Shown one piece after another: positions 1 to 5,390 of a stretch of DNA of 6,623 nucleotides; within the stretch, counting starts at the first letter, position 1; each line of letters starts with the position of its first letter. This DNA is from Candidatus Equihabitans merdae (GTDB lineage Bacteria > Bacillota > Clostridia > Lachnospirales > Lachnospiraceae): the NCBI GenBank assembly GCA_018065025.1, contig JAGHUB010000152.1:1-6623 (forward strand). The letters are read 5' to 3'. The position numbers were made by a program, and so were the translations under genes. A model generated the notes under the pieces. It was not told the origin of the DNA. It saw only the letters and a program-made list of their open reading frames with translations, and made no database searches.

Positions 1-980
1 AGACCAACCCAGGCATTCAGGTCGGAAGTGCAGTTGTTAGCATGAGACATGGCAACCGGAGAACCGTCCGGTGTGGTAACCATATCGATCTCACGATAAA
101 CCTTGCTGAGCTTCTTCTCCAAAACGATCATAGCGAAAATGCTGGTACCGGCAGATACATTACCTGTACGCATAGCAACAGAATTGGTGGCTACCATGCC
201 GGTGCCGGCATCACCTTCCGGCGGGCACAGGGGAATACCGACCTCAAGATTGCCGGAAACATCCAGGAATGCTGCACCTTCTGCTGTCAATGTACCGGCG
301 CACTGGCCTGCACACAGAACCTCAGGAAATACTTCTCTAAGCTTATAGGAAAGGCCCTTGCCGGCCAGGATCTCATCAAACTGATCCACCATCTTCTGAT
401 CATAATCAAATGTTTCAGAGTCGATGGGGAACATACCGGATGCATCACCGATACCGATGACCTTCTTGCCTGTCAGCAGATAATGAATATAGCCGGATAA
501 TGTGGTGACATAGGCAACAGAAGAAACATGTTCTTCTTTATTCAAAATGGCCTGATAGAGGTGAGATACGCTCCATCTCTGAGGCACATTGAAATCAAAT
601 ACTTCTGTTAATTCGTCAGCAGCCTGTTCGGTAATGGTGTTACGCCATGTACGGAAGGGCACCAGCAGATTTTCTTCCTTGTCGAAAGCCATATAACCAT
701 GCATCATGGCGCTGATACCGATACCGGCCAGGCGTTTTAATGCAATGCCATATTTATTCTGAACATCTTCTGCCAGTTCAGCATAAGCACTCTTAATACC
801 TGTATTGATCATATCTAAGCTATATGTCCAGATACCATTTTCCAGCTGGTTTTCCCAACCATGGCCACCGGATGCCAGAACCTTACCCTGATTGTCGATC
901 ATAACGGCTTTGATTCGGGTTGAACCAAGTTCGATACCAAGGTAAGCTTTTCCTGCTTCGATATAGTCCTTATTTGTCAT
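1..980 (-). CDS. FGGY-family carbohydrate kinase, partial (3' end outside window)
   Basis: This frame is open from the ATG at 980 to the window edge (326 codons), encoding the N-terminal part of an ATP-dependent sugar kinase of the FGGY (xylulokinase-like) family. The start is supported by an AAAGGAG ribosome binding site at 987-993, 6 nt upstream. The phosphate-1 loop reads [14 protein letters not shown] (residues 13-26). The family usually has Asp where this protein has Glu17. Further on are MMHGY (92-96), TWRN (111-114, where many family members have a W-x-D motif), a probable catalytic Asp257 in PEGDAGTG (254-261), and GTS (278-280), which fits the phosphate-binding turn before the C-terminal domain. 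FGGY kinases are usually about 490-540 residues, so roughly 60% is visible. The substrate cannot be read from the sequence; a pentose or pentulose is a guess. It lies 107 nt downstream of mazG on the same strand with no clear terminator between, so co-transcription is possible. Confidence 0.9.
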   Translation of the reverse strand, partial: MTNKDYIEAGKAYLGIELGSTRIKAVMIDNQGKVLASGGHGWENQLENGIWTYSLDMINTGIKSAYAELAEDVQNKYGIALKRLAGIGISAMMHGYMAFDKEENLLVPFRTWRNTITEQAADELTEVFDFNVPQRWSVSHLYQAILNKEEHVSSVAYVTTLSGYIHYLLTGKKVIGIGDASGMFPIDSETFDYDQKMVDQFDEILAGKGLSYKLREVFPEVLCAGQCAGTLTAEGAAFLDVSGNLEVGIPLCPPEGDAGTGMVATNSVAMRTGNVSAGTSIFAMIVLEKKLSKVYREIDMVTTPDGSPVAMSHANNCTSDLNAWVG

Positions 981-1019
981 AACGCACTCCTTTATAAAAC
1001 TACTGACACTTTTCTTCCT

Positions 1020-1096
1020 CAAAGAAATGTTTCTTAAACTTGATGAGGTTTTTCTTTACCTGATGAAGTGTTTCATTACCTGATAAATTATTTTAC
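1020..1096. repeat. Degenerate 20-bp tandem repeat between mazG and the kinase
   Basis: Four consecutive segments of exactly 20, 20, 20 and 17 bp (1020-1039, 1040-1059, 1060-1079, 1080-1096) align by eye around a TGATGA...TTTC.TTAC pattern. Units 2-4 are clear and unit 1 is weak. Unit 4 overlaps the last three codons and the stop of mazG. Units 1 and 3 contain small dyads (AAGAA/TTCTT at 1022-1035; ATGAA/TTCAT at 1063-1076, 4-nt loops). On the minus strand the array lies just upstream of the kinase ribosome binding site. Its function is unknown. Confidence 0.65.
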
Positions 1097-1534
1097 TTCC
1101 TTCTCCCGCTGCTTGATCTTCTTCCAGAGCTCCAGCACTTCTTCCTTGGTCTCCGGCTTGGGAATGTTTCCGAAAACATGGGGATGACGGCGGATCAACT
1201 TGTCGGTCACTACCTGAACCACATCACCAAAATCAAAAGCTCCTCGTTCTGAGGCGATCTCGCAGTTGATCAATACTTGCATGAGCACATCACCCAGTTC
1301 TTCGCAGAGGTTTTCATCATCTTTATTGTCGATGGCCTGAGATACTTCTTTCGTCTCATCTTCCAGACATTTCTTCATGCTTTCATGAGTCTGAGCCCGA
1401 TCCCATTCACAGCCCTCCGGGCTTCTAAGCACATGGATCAGCTTGAGAAGTTCATCCATATCGTGGGGCTGGCCTTCTCTAAACACGTGTCCATCGAAAG
1501 AACGGGGCTCCCTCATCATTTTCTCTTCGGTCAT
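1088..1534 (-). CDS. mazG: MazG-family nucleoside triphosphate pyrophosphohydrolase
   Basis: This encodes a 148-residue cytosolic enzyme of the MazG all-alpha NTP pyrophosphatase superfamily, which hydrolyses (d)NTPs to monophosphate and pyrophosphate to clean nucleotide pools. The metal-binding signature is intact: E60-x2-E63 in LEDETKEV, then E79-x2-D82 in CEELGDVL. It is preceded by the family motif GCEWDRAQTHES (41-52) and followed by DKLIRRHPHVFG. It has a single MazG domain plus a short N-terminal extension, unlike the two-domain E. coli protein. The ATG at 1534 was chosen because AAAGGAG (1544-1550) sits 9 nt upstream. A longer in-frame start at 1627 exists, but its extra 31 codons run through the likely promoter -10 (1583-1588) and into repeat DNA. 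An internal Met6 or Met7 has no comparable site. The in vivo substrate is unknown. Confidence 0.93.
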   Translation of the reverse strand: MTEEKMMREPRSFDGHVFREGQPHDMDELLKLIHVLRSPEGCEWDRAQTHESMKKCLEDETKEVSQAIDNKDDENLCEELGDVLMQVLINCEIASERGAFDFGDVVQVVTDKLIRRHPHVFGNIPKPETKEEVLELWKKIKQREKEVK

Positions 1535-1543
1535 ACTGACTTT

Positions 1544-1550
1544 CTCCTTT
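1544..1550 (-). promoter_or_regulatory. mazG ribosome binding site (decides start)
   Basis: AAAGGAG on the minus strand lies 9 nt before the ATG at 1534. It favours this start over the upstream in-frame ATG at 1627, which has no such site. Confidence 0.8.
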
Positions 1551-1582
1551 AAATAAACCCACAGAGCGACATTGTTATATTG

Positions 1583-1591
1583 ATTATAACA
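1583..1591 (-). promoter_or_regulatory. Probable mazG extended -10 promoter
   Basis: On the minus strand the sequence reads TGT followed by a perfect TATAAT (-10 at 1583-1588, TGn extension at 1589-1591). No good -35 hexamer is found at 16-18 nt. A TTGACG further upstream is 26 nt away, too far. Transcription would begin near 1576, giving a leader of about 40 nt that includes the ribosome binding site. This is an inference from motifs only. Confidence 0.55.
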
Positions 1592-1618
1592 CACTTCTCT
1601 AAGCATACATGCGTCGTC

Positions 1619-1948
1619 AATCTCCATTTGGCCGTTTCAACCTGGCTCCGCGGGTATATATAACCAAAACTTGCTTCTCAGAGCCACTTTCTCACGGCGC
1701 AAAGCTCCATCCGGCCTCTTCACTATGGCTCCGCGGGTATATAGCATCATAACTTGTTTCTCAGAGCCACTTTCTCGCGGCGCAAAGCTCCATCCGGCCT
1801 CTTCACTATGGCTCCACGGGTATATAGCATCAAAACTTACTTCTCAGATCCACTTTGTCTCGACACAAAGCTCCATCTGGCCGGATCAACACCATCGCGT
1901 GGGCATATATCCCAAAAAGTTACTTCACAGAGCCACTTGGCTCATCGT
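1619..1948. repeat. 83-bp tandem repeat array (about four units)
   Basis: Units begin with GGCTCC(G/A)CGGGTATATA at 1644, 1727 and 1810, exactly 83 bp apart. Units 1 and 2 differ at about 6 of 83 positions by eye, and unit 3 diverges further. A decayed fourth unit runs from about 1893 to 1948. A diverged part-unit precedes the array: 1619-1643 aligns with the unit end (CTCCAT..GGCC..TTCA). Each of units 1 and 2 contains the pair GGCTC/GAGCC, which could close a hairpin (TGGCTC 1726-1731 with GAGCCA 1764-1769). The unit is richer in G and C than its flanks. Because 83 is not a multiple of 3, the same peptide appears in shifted frames, so the overlapping open frames are by-products and not genes. 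This array accounts for most of the gene-free stretch between mazG and tRNA-Ser. Its function is unknown. Confidence 0.93.
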
Positions 1949-1956
1949 ATACACAA

Positions 1957-1990
1957 GAAAAAGGAACCACACGAATGTGATTCCTTTTTC
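1957..1990 (-). terminator. Intrinsic terminator of tRNA-Ser
   Basis: A perfect 10-bp stem, GAAAAAGGAA (1957-1966) with TTCCTTTTTC (1981-1990), is followed by one mismatch and a 4-bp CACA/TGTG extension closing a TTCG loop on the minus strand. The stem's distal arm supplies the U-tract (TTTTTCTTGTG). It starts 6 nt after the tRNA 3' end. Confidence 0.85.
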
Positions 1991-1995
1991 TTTCG

Positions 1996-2083
1996 CGGAG
2001 ATGGAGAGATTCGAACTCTCGCGCCAGTTTCCCGGCCTATACCCTTAGCAGGGGCACCTCTTCGGCCTCTTGAGTACATCTCC
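1996..2083 (-). tRNA. tRNA-Ser(GCU)
   Basis: This is an 88-nt class II tRNA that decodes AGC and AGU serine codons. The acceptor stem GGAGATG (2083-2077) pairs perfectly with CATCTCC (2003-1997), followed by discriminator G at 1996. The D arm is CTC/GAG. The anticodon stem TGCCC/GGGTA holds the loop CTGCTAA with anticodon GCT (forward 2047-2049). The 19-nt variable region folds GCCGG/CTGGC, typical of Ser and Leu tRNAs. The T arm is GAGAG-TTCGAAT-CTCTC. CCA is not encoded, so CCA must be added by nucleotidyltransferase. The gene has its own promoter and terminator, separate from deoB upstream and mazG downstream. Confidence 0.96.
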
Positions 2084-2141
2084 TCTTTGCCCGAATTCTT
2101 GCGGCGATATTAAATTCGCTTGAGAATTTTCAAGCTCATTT

Positions 2142-2170
2142 ATTATACTAGACCGATTTTACCTTGTCAA
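2142..2170 (-). promoter_or_regulatory. Consensus sigma-70-type promoter of tRNA-Ser
   Basis: On the minus strand, TTGACA (2165-2170), a 17-nt spacer and TATAAT (2142-2147) match the housekeeping consensus at all 12 hexamer positions. Transcription should start near 2135, leaving a leader of about 50 nt. That leader contains the near-palindrome CTTGAAAATTCTCAAG (2119-2134). A promoter this strong suits a stable RNA. Confidence 0.88.
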
Positions 2171-2176
2171 TCCTAG

Positions 2177-2262
2177 AAAATCTTTCACGGATGAAAATGA
2201 TTGCCTGCCATCCGGATTGAAATGTTTTCCTGGATCAAAATGATTGCCTGCCATCCGGAGAT
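2177..2262. repeat. 43-bp tandem duplication downstream of deoB
   Basis: Two 43-bp units (about 2177-2219 and 2220-2262) share an identical 23-bp core, AAAATGATTGCCTGCC plus ATCCGGA, at 2194-2216 and 2237-2259. Within them the motif (C/T)GGAT.AAAATG recurs in partial form at 2188, 2213, 2231 and 2256 (spacings 25, 18, 25), so the 43-bp unit looks like a duplication of two older sub-units. It occupies the deoB 3' region, where I see no convincing terminator. Confidence 0.8.
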
Positions 2263-2275
2263 AATTTCTCTTTGC

Positions 2276-3481
2276 TTACTTAATCAATCCCAACAATGAT
2301 TGTCCGATGGTGCCTTCCGGCATCTCCAATCCAAAGTTATCGGCGATGGTGTATCCGATGACGCCAAATGTATCCTGGTCCGGCAGCTGACCGCAGCCTT
2401 CCATGGAAGGTGACCACATAAGCAGGGGCACTTGTTCACGGGTGTGGTCGGTACCAGTGTAAGTGGGATCATTGCCATGGTCTGCTGTAACCATCAACAG
2501 ATCGTCTTCTTTCATAAGTCGCAGCAGCTCACCCAGCTTCACATCGAAACGAACGATTTCCTGGGCATAACCCTGGACATTGCGGCGATGTCCCCAAAGG
2601 GCATCGAAATCGACCAGGTTTGTGAAGCAGACACCCTTCCAGTCATCTCGCTTAGCGATGTCGATGGTCTGCTCCATACCGTGAACTGAACTATCGGAAT
2701 GATTGCCTTCTGTAATACCACTTTGGTTGAAGATATCCGCAATCTTACCTACTGAGATAACATCGTAACCATTTTCCTGCAGCACATTCAAAGTGGTGGG
2801 ACCTGAGGGGGACAGGGCATAGTCATGGCGATTGGAGGTGCGCTTGAACTCGCCTACCTTCTTGCCTACATAGGGTCTGGCGATGACACGACCAACCTTC
2901 CACTCATCCTTCATGGTGATCTCGCGGGCAATTTCACAGCAGCGGTAGAGATTCTTAAGGTCAAATGTTTCCTCGTTGCCGCAGATCTGCAGAACGGAAT
3001 CCGCAGATGTGTAAACAATCATCTTGCCATCATTGATCTCCTGCTCTGCCAGCTCATCCAGGATTTGTGTGCCGCTGGCTGACTTGTTGCCGATGACCTT
3101 CTTGCCGCATCTTTCTTCCAGTTCAGCAATCAATTCCGGCGGAAAGCCTGTCTCGGTAAATGTAATAAAAGGTTTGGTTGTGTGAATGCCCATCATTTCC
3201 CAATGACCGGTCATGGTGTCTTTACCATTGGATCTTTCATTGAGAACTGCCTGATAACCAAGGGGCTTAGCCTCGGCTTTCAGCTCCGGCATCTCTTTAA
3301 TATTGGCCAACCCCATCTTCTGCAGATTGGGAATGAGAAATGTCTTAACACTTGAAGCGATATGACCCAGAGTATCTGCACCTTCATCATTGAAGTCGGC
3401 AGCATCCTTGGCACCACCGATACCCATAGAGTCGATGACGATAACAAAAATACGTTTATATTTATTCTTCATATTTTCCAT
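2276..3481 (-). CDS. deoB: Phosphopentomutase
   Basis: This encodes a 401-residue cytosolic enzyme of the alkaline-phosphatase-like metalloenzyme superfamily. It interconverts (deoxy)ribose 1-phosphate and 5-phosphate, linking nucleoside salvage to the pentose phosphate pathway. Length and sequence match Firmicutes DeoB throughout. Catalytic residues align with the Bacillus cereus enzyme as I recall it: metal ligand Asp17 in VIDSMGIG, the phosphorylated Thr89 in [10 protein letters not shown], Asp293 and His298 in [10 protein letters not shown], Asp334 and His335 in TADHGND, and His346 in GTDHTRE. The ATG at 3481 is chosen because GGAGGT (3488-3493) sits 6 nt upstream; Met4 is a weaker option. 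It is not followed by nucleoside phosphorylase or deaminase genes, so it stands alone here, divergent from the transporter. Confidence 0.97.
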   Translation of the reverse strand: MENMKNKYKRIFVIVIDSMGIGGAKDAADFNDEGADTLGHIASSVKTFLIPNLQKMGLANIKEMPELKAEAKPLGYQAVLNERSNGKDTMTGHWEMMGIHTTKPFITFTETGFPPELIAELEERCGKKVIGNKSASGTQILDELAEQEINDGKMIVYTSADSVLQICGNEETFDLKNLYRCCEIAREITMKDEWKVGRVIARPYVGKKVGEFKRTSNRHDYALSPSGPTTLNVLQENGYDVISVGKIADIFNQSGITEGNHSDSSVHGMEQTIDIAKRDDWKGVCFTNLVDFDALWGHRRNVQGYAQEIVRFDVKLGELLRLMKEDDLLMVTADHGNDPTYTGTDHTREQVPLLMWSPSMEGCGQLPDQDTFGVIGYTIADNFGLEMPEGTIGQSLLGLIK

Positions 3482-3508
3482 CTGTTGACCTCCATCGTTA
3501 TTGCCTTT

Positions 3509-3537
3509 ATTATCTCACTACCTTGAAAAAATGTGTA
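3509..3537 (-). promoter_or_regulatory. Probable deoB promoter
   Basis: On the minus strand, TACACA (3532-3537) and GATAAT (3509-3514) are separated by 17 nt, matching consensus at 4/6 and 5/6 positions. A dyad TAGAC-ATA-GTCTA (3536-3548) overlaps the -35 edge and could be an operator. The spacer contains TCAAGGTAG, also found at the transporter promoter. Confidence 0.55.
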
Positions 3538-3625
3538 GACATAGTCTATTAGTTGAGAATAATTCACCTTAATGTTGAGAATATAGAATAACTTGAAATT
3601 GCATTCTCCCTATAACTCAAGGTAG
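3518..3625. repeat. Inverted 9-bp motif TCAAGGTAG flanking the divergent region
   Basis: CTACCTTGA (3518-3526) and TCAAGGTAG (3617-3625) are exact inverse copies. Each copy reads TCAAGGTAG in the direction of its own gene, and each lies in or beside the proposed promoter of deoB or of the transporter. A shared regulator site is possible; this is inference. Confidence 0.5.
3552..3583. repeat. Direct repeat GTTGAGAATA, 22 bp apart
   Basis: GTTGAGAATA occurs at 3552-3561 and 3574-3583, about two helical turns apart, midway between the divergent starts. The inverse of GAGAAT is at 3603-3608 (ATTCTC). Paired sites for a DNA-binding protein would look like this, but no regulator is identified. Confidence 0.5.
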
Positions 3626-3628
3626 AAT
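3599..3628 (+). promoter_or_regulatory. Possible transporter promoter
   Basis: TTGCAT (3599-3604), an 18-nt spacer and TAGAAT (3623-3628) form a plausible promoter with a 5/6 -10 and a weak -35. It would give a leader of about 50 nt before the ATG at 3686. Other assignments in this A/T-rich stretch cannot be excluded. Confidence 0.35.
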
Positions 3629-3685
3629 AGTGACAATCGCTATTTTTTAGAGTGAAGAAAAATACACATAATAAGAGAGGTTTTT

Positions 3686-5083
3686 ATGGAAACAAAGAGA
3701 AGTAACTTCTCAGGCAATTTCGGTTTCGTTATGGCTGCTGCCGGTAGTGCCGTTGGTCTGGGAAATATCTGGAGATTCCCCTATCTGGCTGCTAAACACG
3801 GCGGTGGTGCATTCCTTCTTGTCTACATCATCATGGCATTAACTTTTGGTTTTTCATTGCTGACCACAGAAATTGCCATCGGTCGTAAAACTAAGCAGGG
3901 TCCCCTGACCGCCTATGGCGTCATGAATAAAAAGTTCGGCTTCCTGGGTTATTTCGCCTGGATCGTTCCGGTTATGATCCTGCCTTACTATTGCGCTATC
4001 GGTGGTTGGGTACTGAAATACCTGATTGCATTTGTGACAGGCGGTCGTTCTGCTGCCGCTGCTGACGGTTATTTCACAGGTCATATCACAAGCCTGGCTT
4101 CCCCTATCATCTGGCTGGTAGTCTTTGTAGCTATGACAGCCTTCGTTGTTTACAACGGTGTTGAAAAGGGTATCGAAAAATACAGCAAGATCCTTATGCC
4201 GATCCTGATCGTCCTGATCATCGGCATCGGTATCTTCTCCCTCTTCCTGTCTCACACAGATGAAAGTGGTGTCACAAGAACCGGTCTTCAGGGTCTGGCC
4301 ATCTATGTAAAGCCTGACTTCTCCGGTATGACTGCCGGCGGTTTCCTGTCACTTCTTATGGATGCTATCGGTCAGCTCTTCTACTCCATCAGCGTTGCTA
4401 TGGGTATCATGATTGCTTACGGTTCTTATGTTAAGAAAGACACCAGCATGATGAAGAGTATCAACCAGATCGAATTCTTCGATACTCTGGTAGCTTTCCT
4501 GGCCGGTCTTATGATCGTTCCCGCCGTCTTCTGCTTCATGGGTACAGAAGGTATGTCAGCAGGTCCCGGCCTTATGTTCATCTCCCTGCCCAAGATTTTC
4601 GACGCCATGGGTATCGTTGGTACTATCGTGGGTATCCTCTTCTTCGTCATGGTAACATTTGCCGCTGTTACATCTTCCGTATCCGTTATGGAAGCTATCG
4701 TATCCGGTATCATGGACAAATGGCATCTTCCCCGTAAGAAGACAACCATCATGGTTACTATCTACGCTCTGGTCATCGGTATCGTTGTATGCTTAGGTTA
4801 CAACCTGCTTTACTTCGAATACACACTGCCCAACGGCTCTGTAGCACAGATTCTGGATATCATGGACTACATCAGCAACAGTATCCTGATGCCGGTAGTA
4901 GCTCTGATCACCTGCATCCTGGTTGGATATTTTTGCAAACCCAAGACCATCATCGACGAAGTTACATCTGATGGCAGCAAGTTTGGTCGTAAGACACTCT
5001 ACATTGTCATGATCAAATACGTTATGCCCGTCATCTTCGTGGTTCTTCTGCTCCAGGCCATGGGTATCCTGAAGCTGGGTTAA
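3686..5083 (+). CDS. Neurotransmitter:sodium symporter (NSS/SNF) family transporter
   Basis: This encodes a 465-residue inner-membrane protein of the LeuT-fold NSS family, which couples sodium entry to uptake, usually of amino acids in bacteria. The family signature GSAVGLGNIWRFPY (20-33) forms the unwound TM1, with Ala22, Val23 and Asn27 at positions corresponding to sodium ligands in LeuT. TM6 carries GQLFYSISVAMG (229-240), and TM8 carries TSSVSV (329-334), where Thr329 and Ser330 match LeuT sodium ligands. I count about 11 hydrophobic segments (roughly 13-33, 42-63, 86-112, 141-157, 168-188, 220-246, 263-285, 307-341, 352-371, 388-414, 437-460). This fits the 11-helix bacterial subgroup lacking TM12. 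The start follows AGAGAGG (3674-3680) by 5 nt. Frequent GGT, ATC and CTG codons suggest strong expression. The substrate is not readable from sequence. The stop codon lies inside a tandem repeat. Confidence 0.95.
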   Translation: METKRSNFSGNFGFVMAAAGSAVGLGNIWRFPYLAAKHGGGAFLLVYIIMALTFGFSLLTTEIAIGRKTKQGPLTAYGVMNKKFGFLGYFAWIVPVMILPYYCAIGGWVLKYLIAFVTGGRSAAAADGYFTGHITSLASPIIWLVVFVAMTAFVVYNGVEKGIEKYSKILMPILIVLIIGIGIFSLFLSHTDESGVTRTGLQGLAIYVKPDFSGMTAGGFLSLLMDAIGQLFYSISVAMGIMIAYGSYVKKDTSMMKSINQIEFFDTLVAFLAGLMIVPAVFCFMGTEGMSAGPGLMFISLPKIFDAMGIVGTIVGILFFVMVTFAAVTSSVSVMEAIVSGIMDKWHLPRKKTTIMVTIYALVIGIVVCLGYNLLYFEYTLPNGSVAQILDIMDYISNSILMPVVALITCILVGYFCKPKTIIDEVTSDGSKFGRKTLYIVMIKYVMPVIFVVLLLQAMGILKLG

Positions 5084-5133
5084 GTCCCGTAAAGTTTGGG
5101 TTAAGCCCCGTGAAAATCCGGGTTAAGTCCTGT
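5077..5133. repeat. Three tandem 21-22-bp repeats spanning the transporter stop codon
   Basis: GGGTTAAG(T/C)CCCGT occurs at 5077, then at 5098, and as GGGTTAAGTCCTGT at 5120 (spacings 21 and 22). The first copy supplies the transporter's last Gly codon and the TAA stop; the others are 3' untranslated. In each copy GGG can pair with CCC or CC across TTAAG to form a small hairpin. Confidence 0.85.
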
Positions 5134-5140
5134 TAATTAC

Positions 5141-5178
5141 GAATCCTGCGTATCTTCTGTACGCAGGATTCTTTTTAT
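5141..5178 (+). terminator. Intrinsic terminator of the transporter gene
   Basis: A perfect 12-bp stem, GAATCCTGCGTA (5141-5152) with TACGCAGGATTC (5160-5171), has a 7-nt loop and is followed by TTTTTAT. Confidence 0.93.
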
Positions 5179-5186
5179 GTTATACT
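5178..5186 (+). promoter_or_regulatory. Probable extended -10 of tRNA-Gly
   Basis: TGT followed by TATACT (5181-5186) begins at the end of the preceding terminator's T-tract. No good -35 is visible, since that position falls within the terminator hairpin. Initiation near 5193 would leave only about 5 nt before the tRNA. Confidence 0.5.
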
Positions 5187-5197
5187 CACTGTGTTCC

Positions 5198-5268
5198 GCG
5201 GGTATAGTTCATCGGTAGAATGCGACCTTCCCAAGGTTGAGAGGTGGGTTCGATTCCCATTACCCGCT
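5198..5268 (+). tRNA. tRNA-Gly(CCC)
   Basis: This 71-nt tRNA decodes GGG. The acceptor GCGGGTA (5198-5204) pairs with TACCCGC (5261-5267), with discriminator T5268 and no encoded CCA. The D stem is GTTC/GAAT. The anticodon stem CGACC/GGTTG holds the loop TTCCCAA with anticodon CCC at 5230-5232. The T arm is GTGGG-TTCGATT-CCCAT. It is transcribed separately between two terminators. Confidence 0.96.
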
Positions 5269-5275
5269 TACAGGC

Positions 5276-5313
5276 AAAAAAATCTCGGAGTGCTTTGACT
5301 CCGAGATTTTTTT
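5276..5313 (+). terminator. Strong intrinsic terminator after tRNA-Gly, probably bidirectional
   Basis: A perfect 16-bp dyad has 7 A residues at its left edge (5276-5282), core TCTCGGAGT/ACTCCGAGA, a 6-nt loop, and 7 T residues at its right edge (5307-5313). The A/T flanks make it symmetrical, so it can also end transcripts of the convergent lipoprotein gene on the minus strand. That gene shows no better terminator: a small CCATT/AATGG hairpin at 5370-5384 lacks a U-tract on that strand. Between 5314 and 5390 I see no other feature. Confidence 0.92.
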
Positions 5314-5390
5314 ATTGGAGGTATTATATAGGTTCTGATACAAAGATCAGTTACTACACTATTTTTATACCATTTTCCGAATGGCTTCTA

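Noticed and set aside
42..500. Plus-strand open frames within the kinase region (42-500 and 103-348)
   Set aside because: They lie antisense to a well-conserved kinase, and I see no ribosome binding site or recognisable domain for them.
1088..1627. Longer mazG starting at ATG 1627
   Set aside because: The extra codons have no ribosome binding site, include the likely -10 element, and overlap the degenerate repeat. The ATG at 1534 has AAAGGAG at good spacing.
1619..1948. CRISPR array
   Set aside because: Units are contiguous 83-bp repeats with no variable spacers between short conserved repeats, and there are no cas genes.
1671..2113. Two overlapping plus-strand open frames (1671-2048 and 1754-2113) that share nearly the same peptide
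   Set aside because: They are produced by the 83-bp tandem array read in shifted frames, and they run on through the tRNA-Ser terminator and tRNA. They have no ribosome binding site and no recognisable domain.
2119..2134. CTTGAAAATTCTCAAG dyad in the tRNA-Ser leader as a regulatory attenuator
   Set aside because: It is a short A/T-rich near-palindrome with no U-tract or T-box features. It is probably just part of the removed 5' leader.
3854..4752. Minus-strand open frames within the transporter gene (3854-4255 and 4426-4752)
   Set aside because: They are antisense shadows of a strongly conserved membrane protein gene with biased codon use.
5370..5384. CCATT/AATGG hairpin as lipoprotein terminator
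   Set aside because: It has only 5 bp and is followed on the minus strand by A-rich rather than T-rich sequence. The bidirectional terminator at 5276-5313 is a better candidate.
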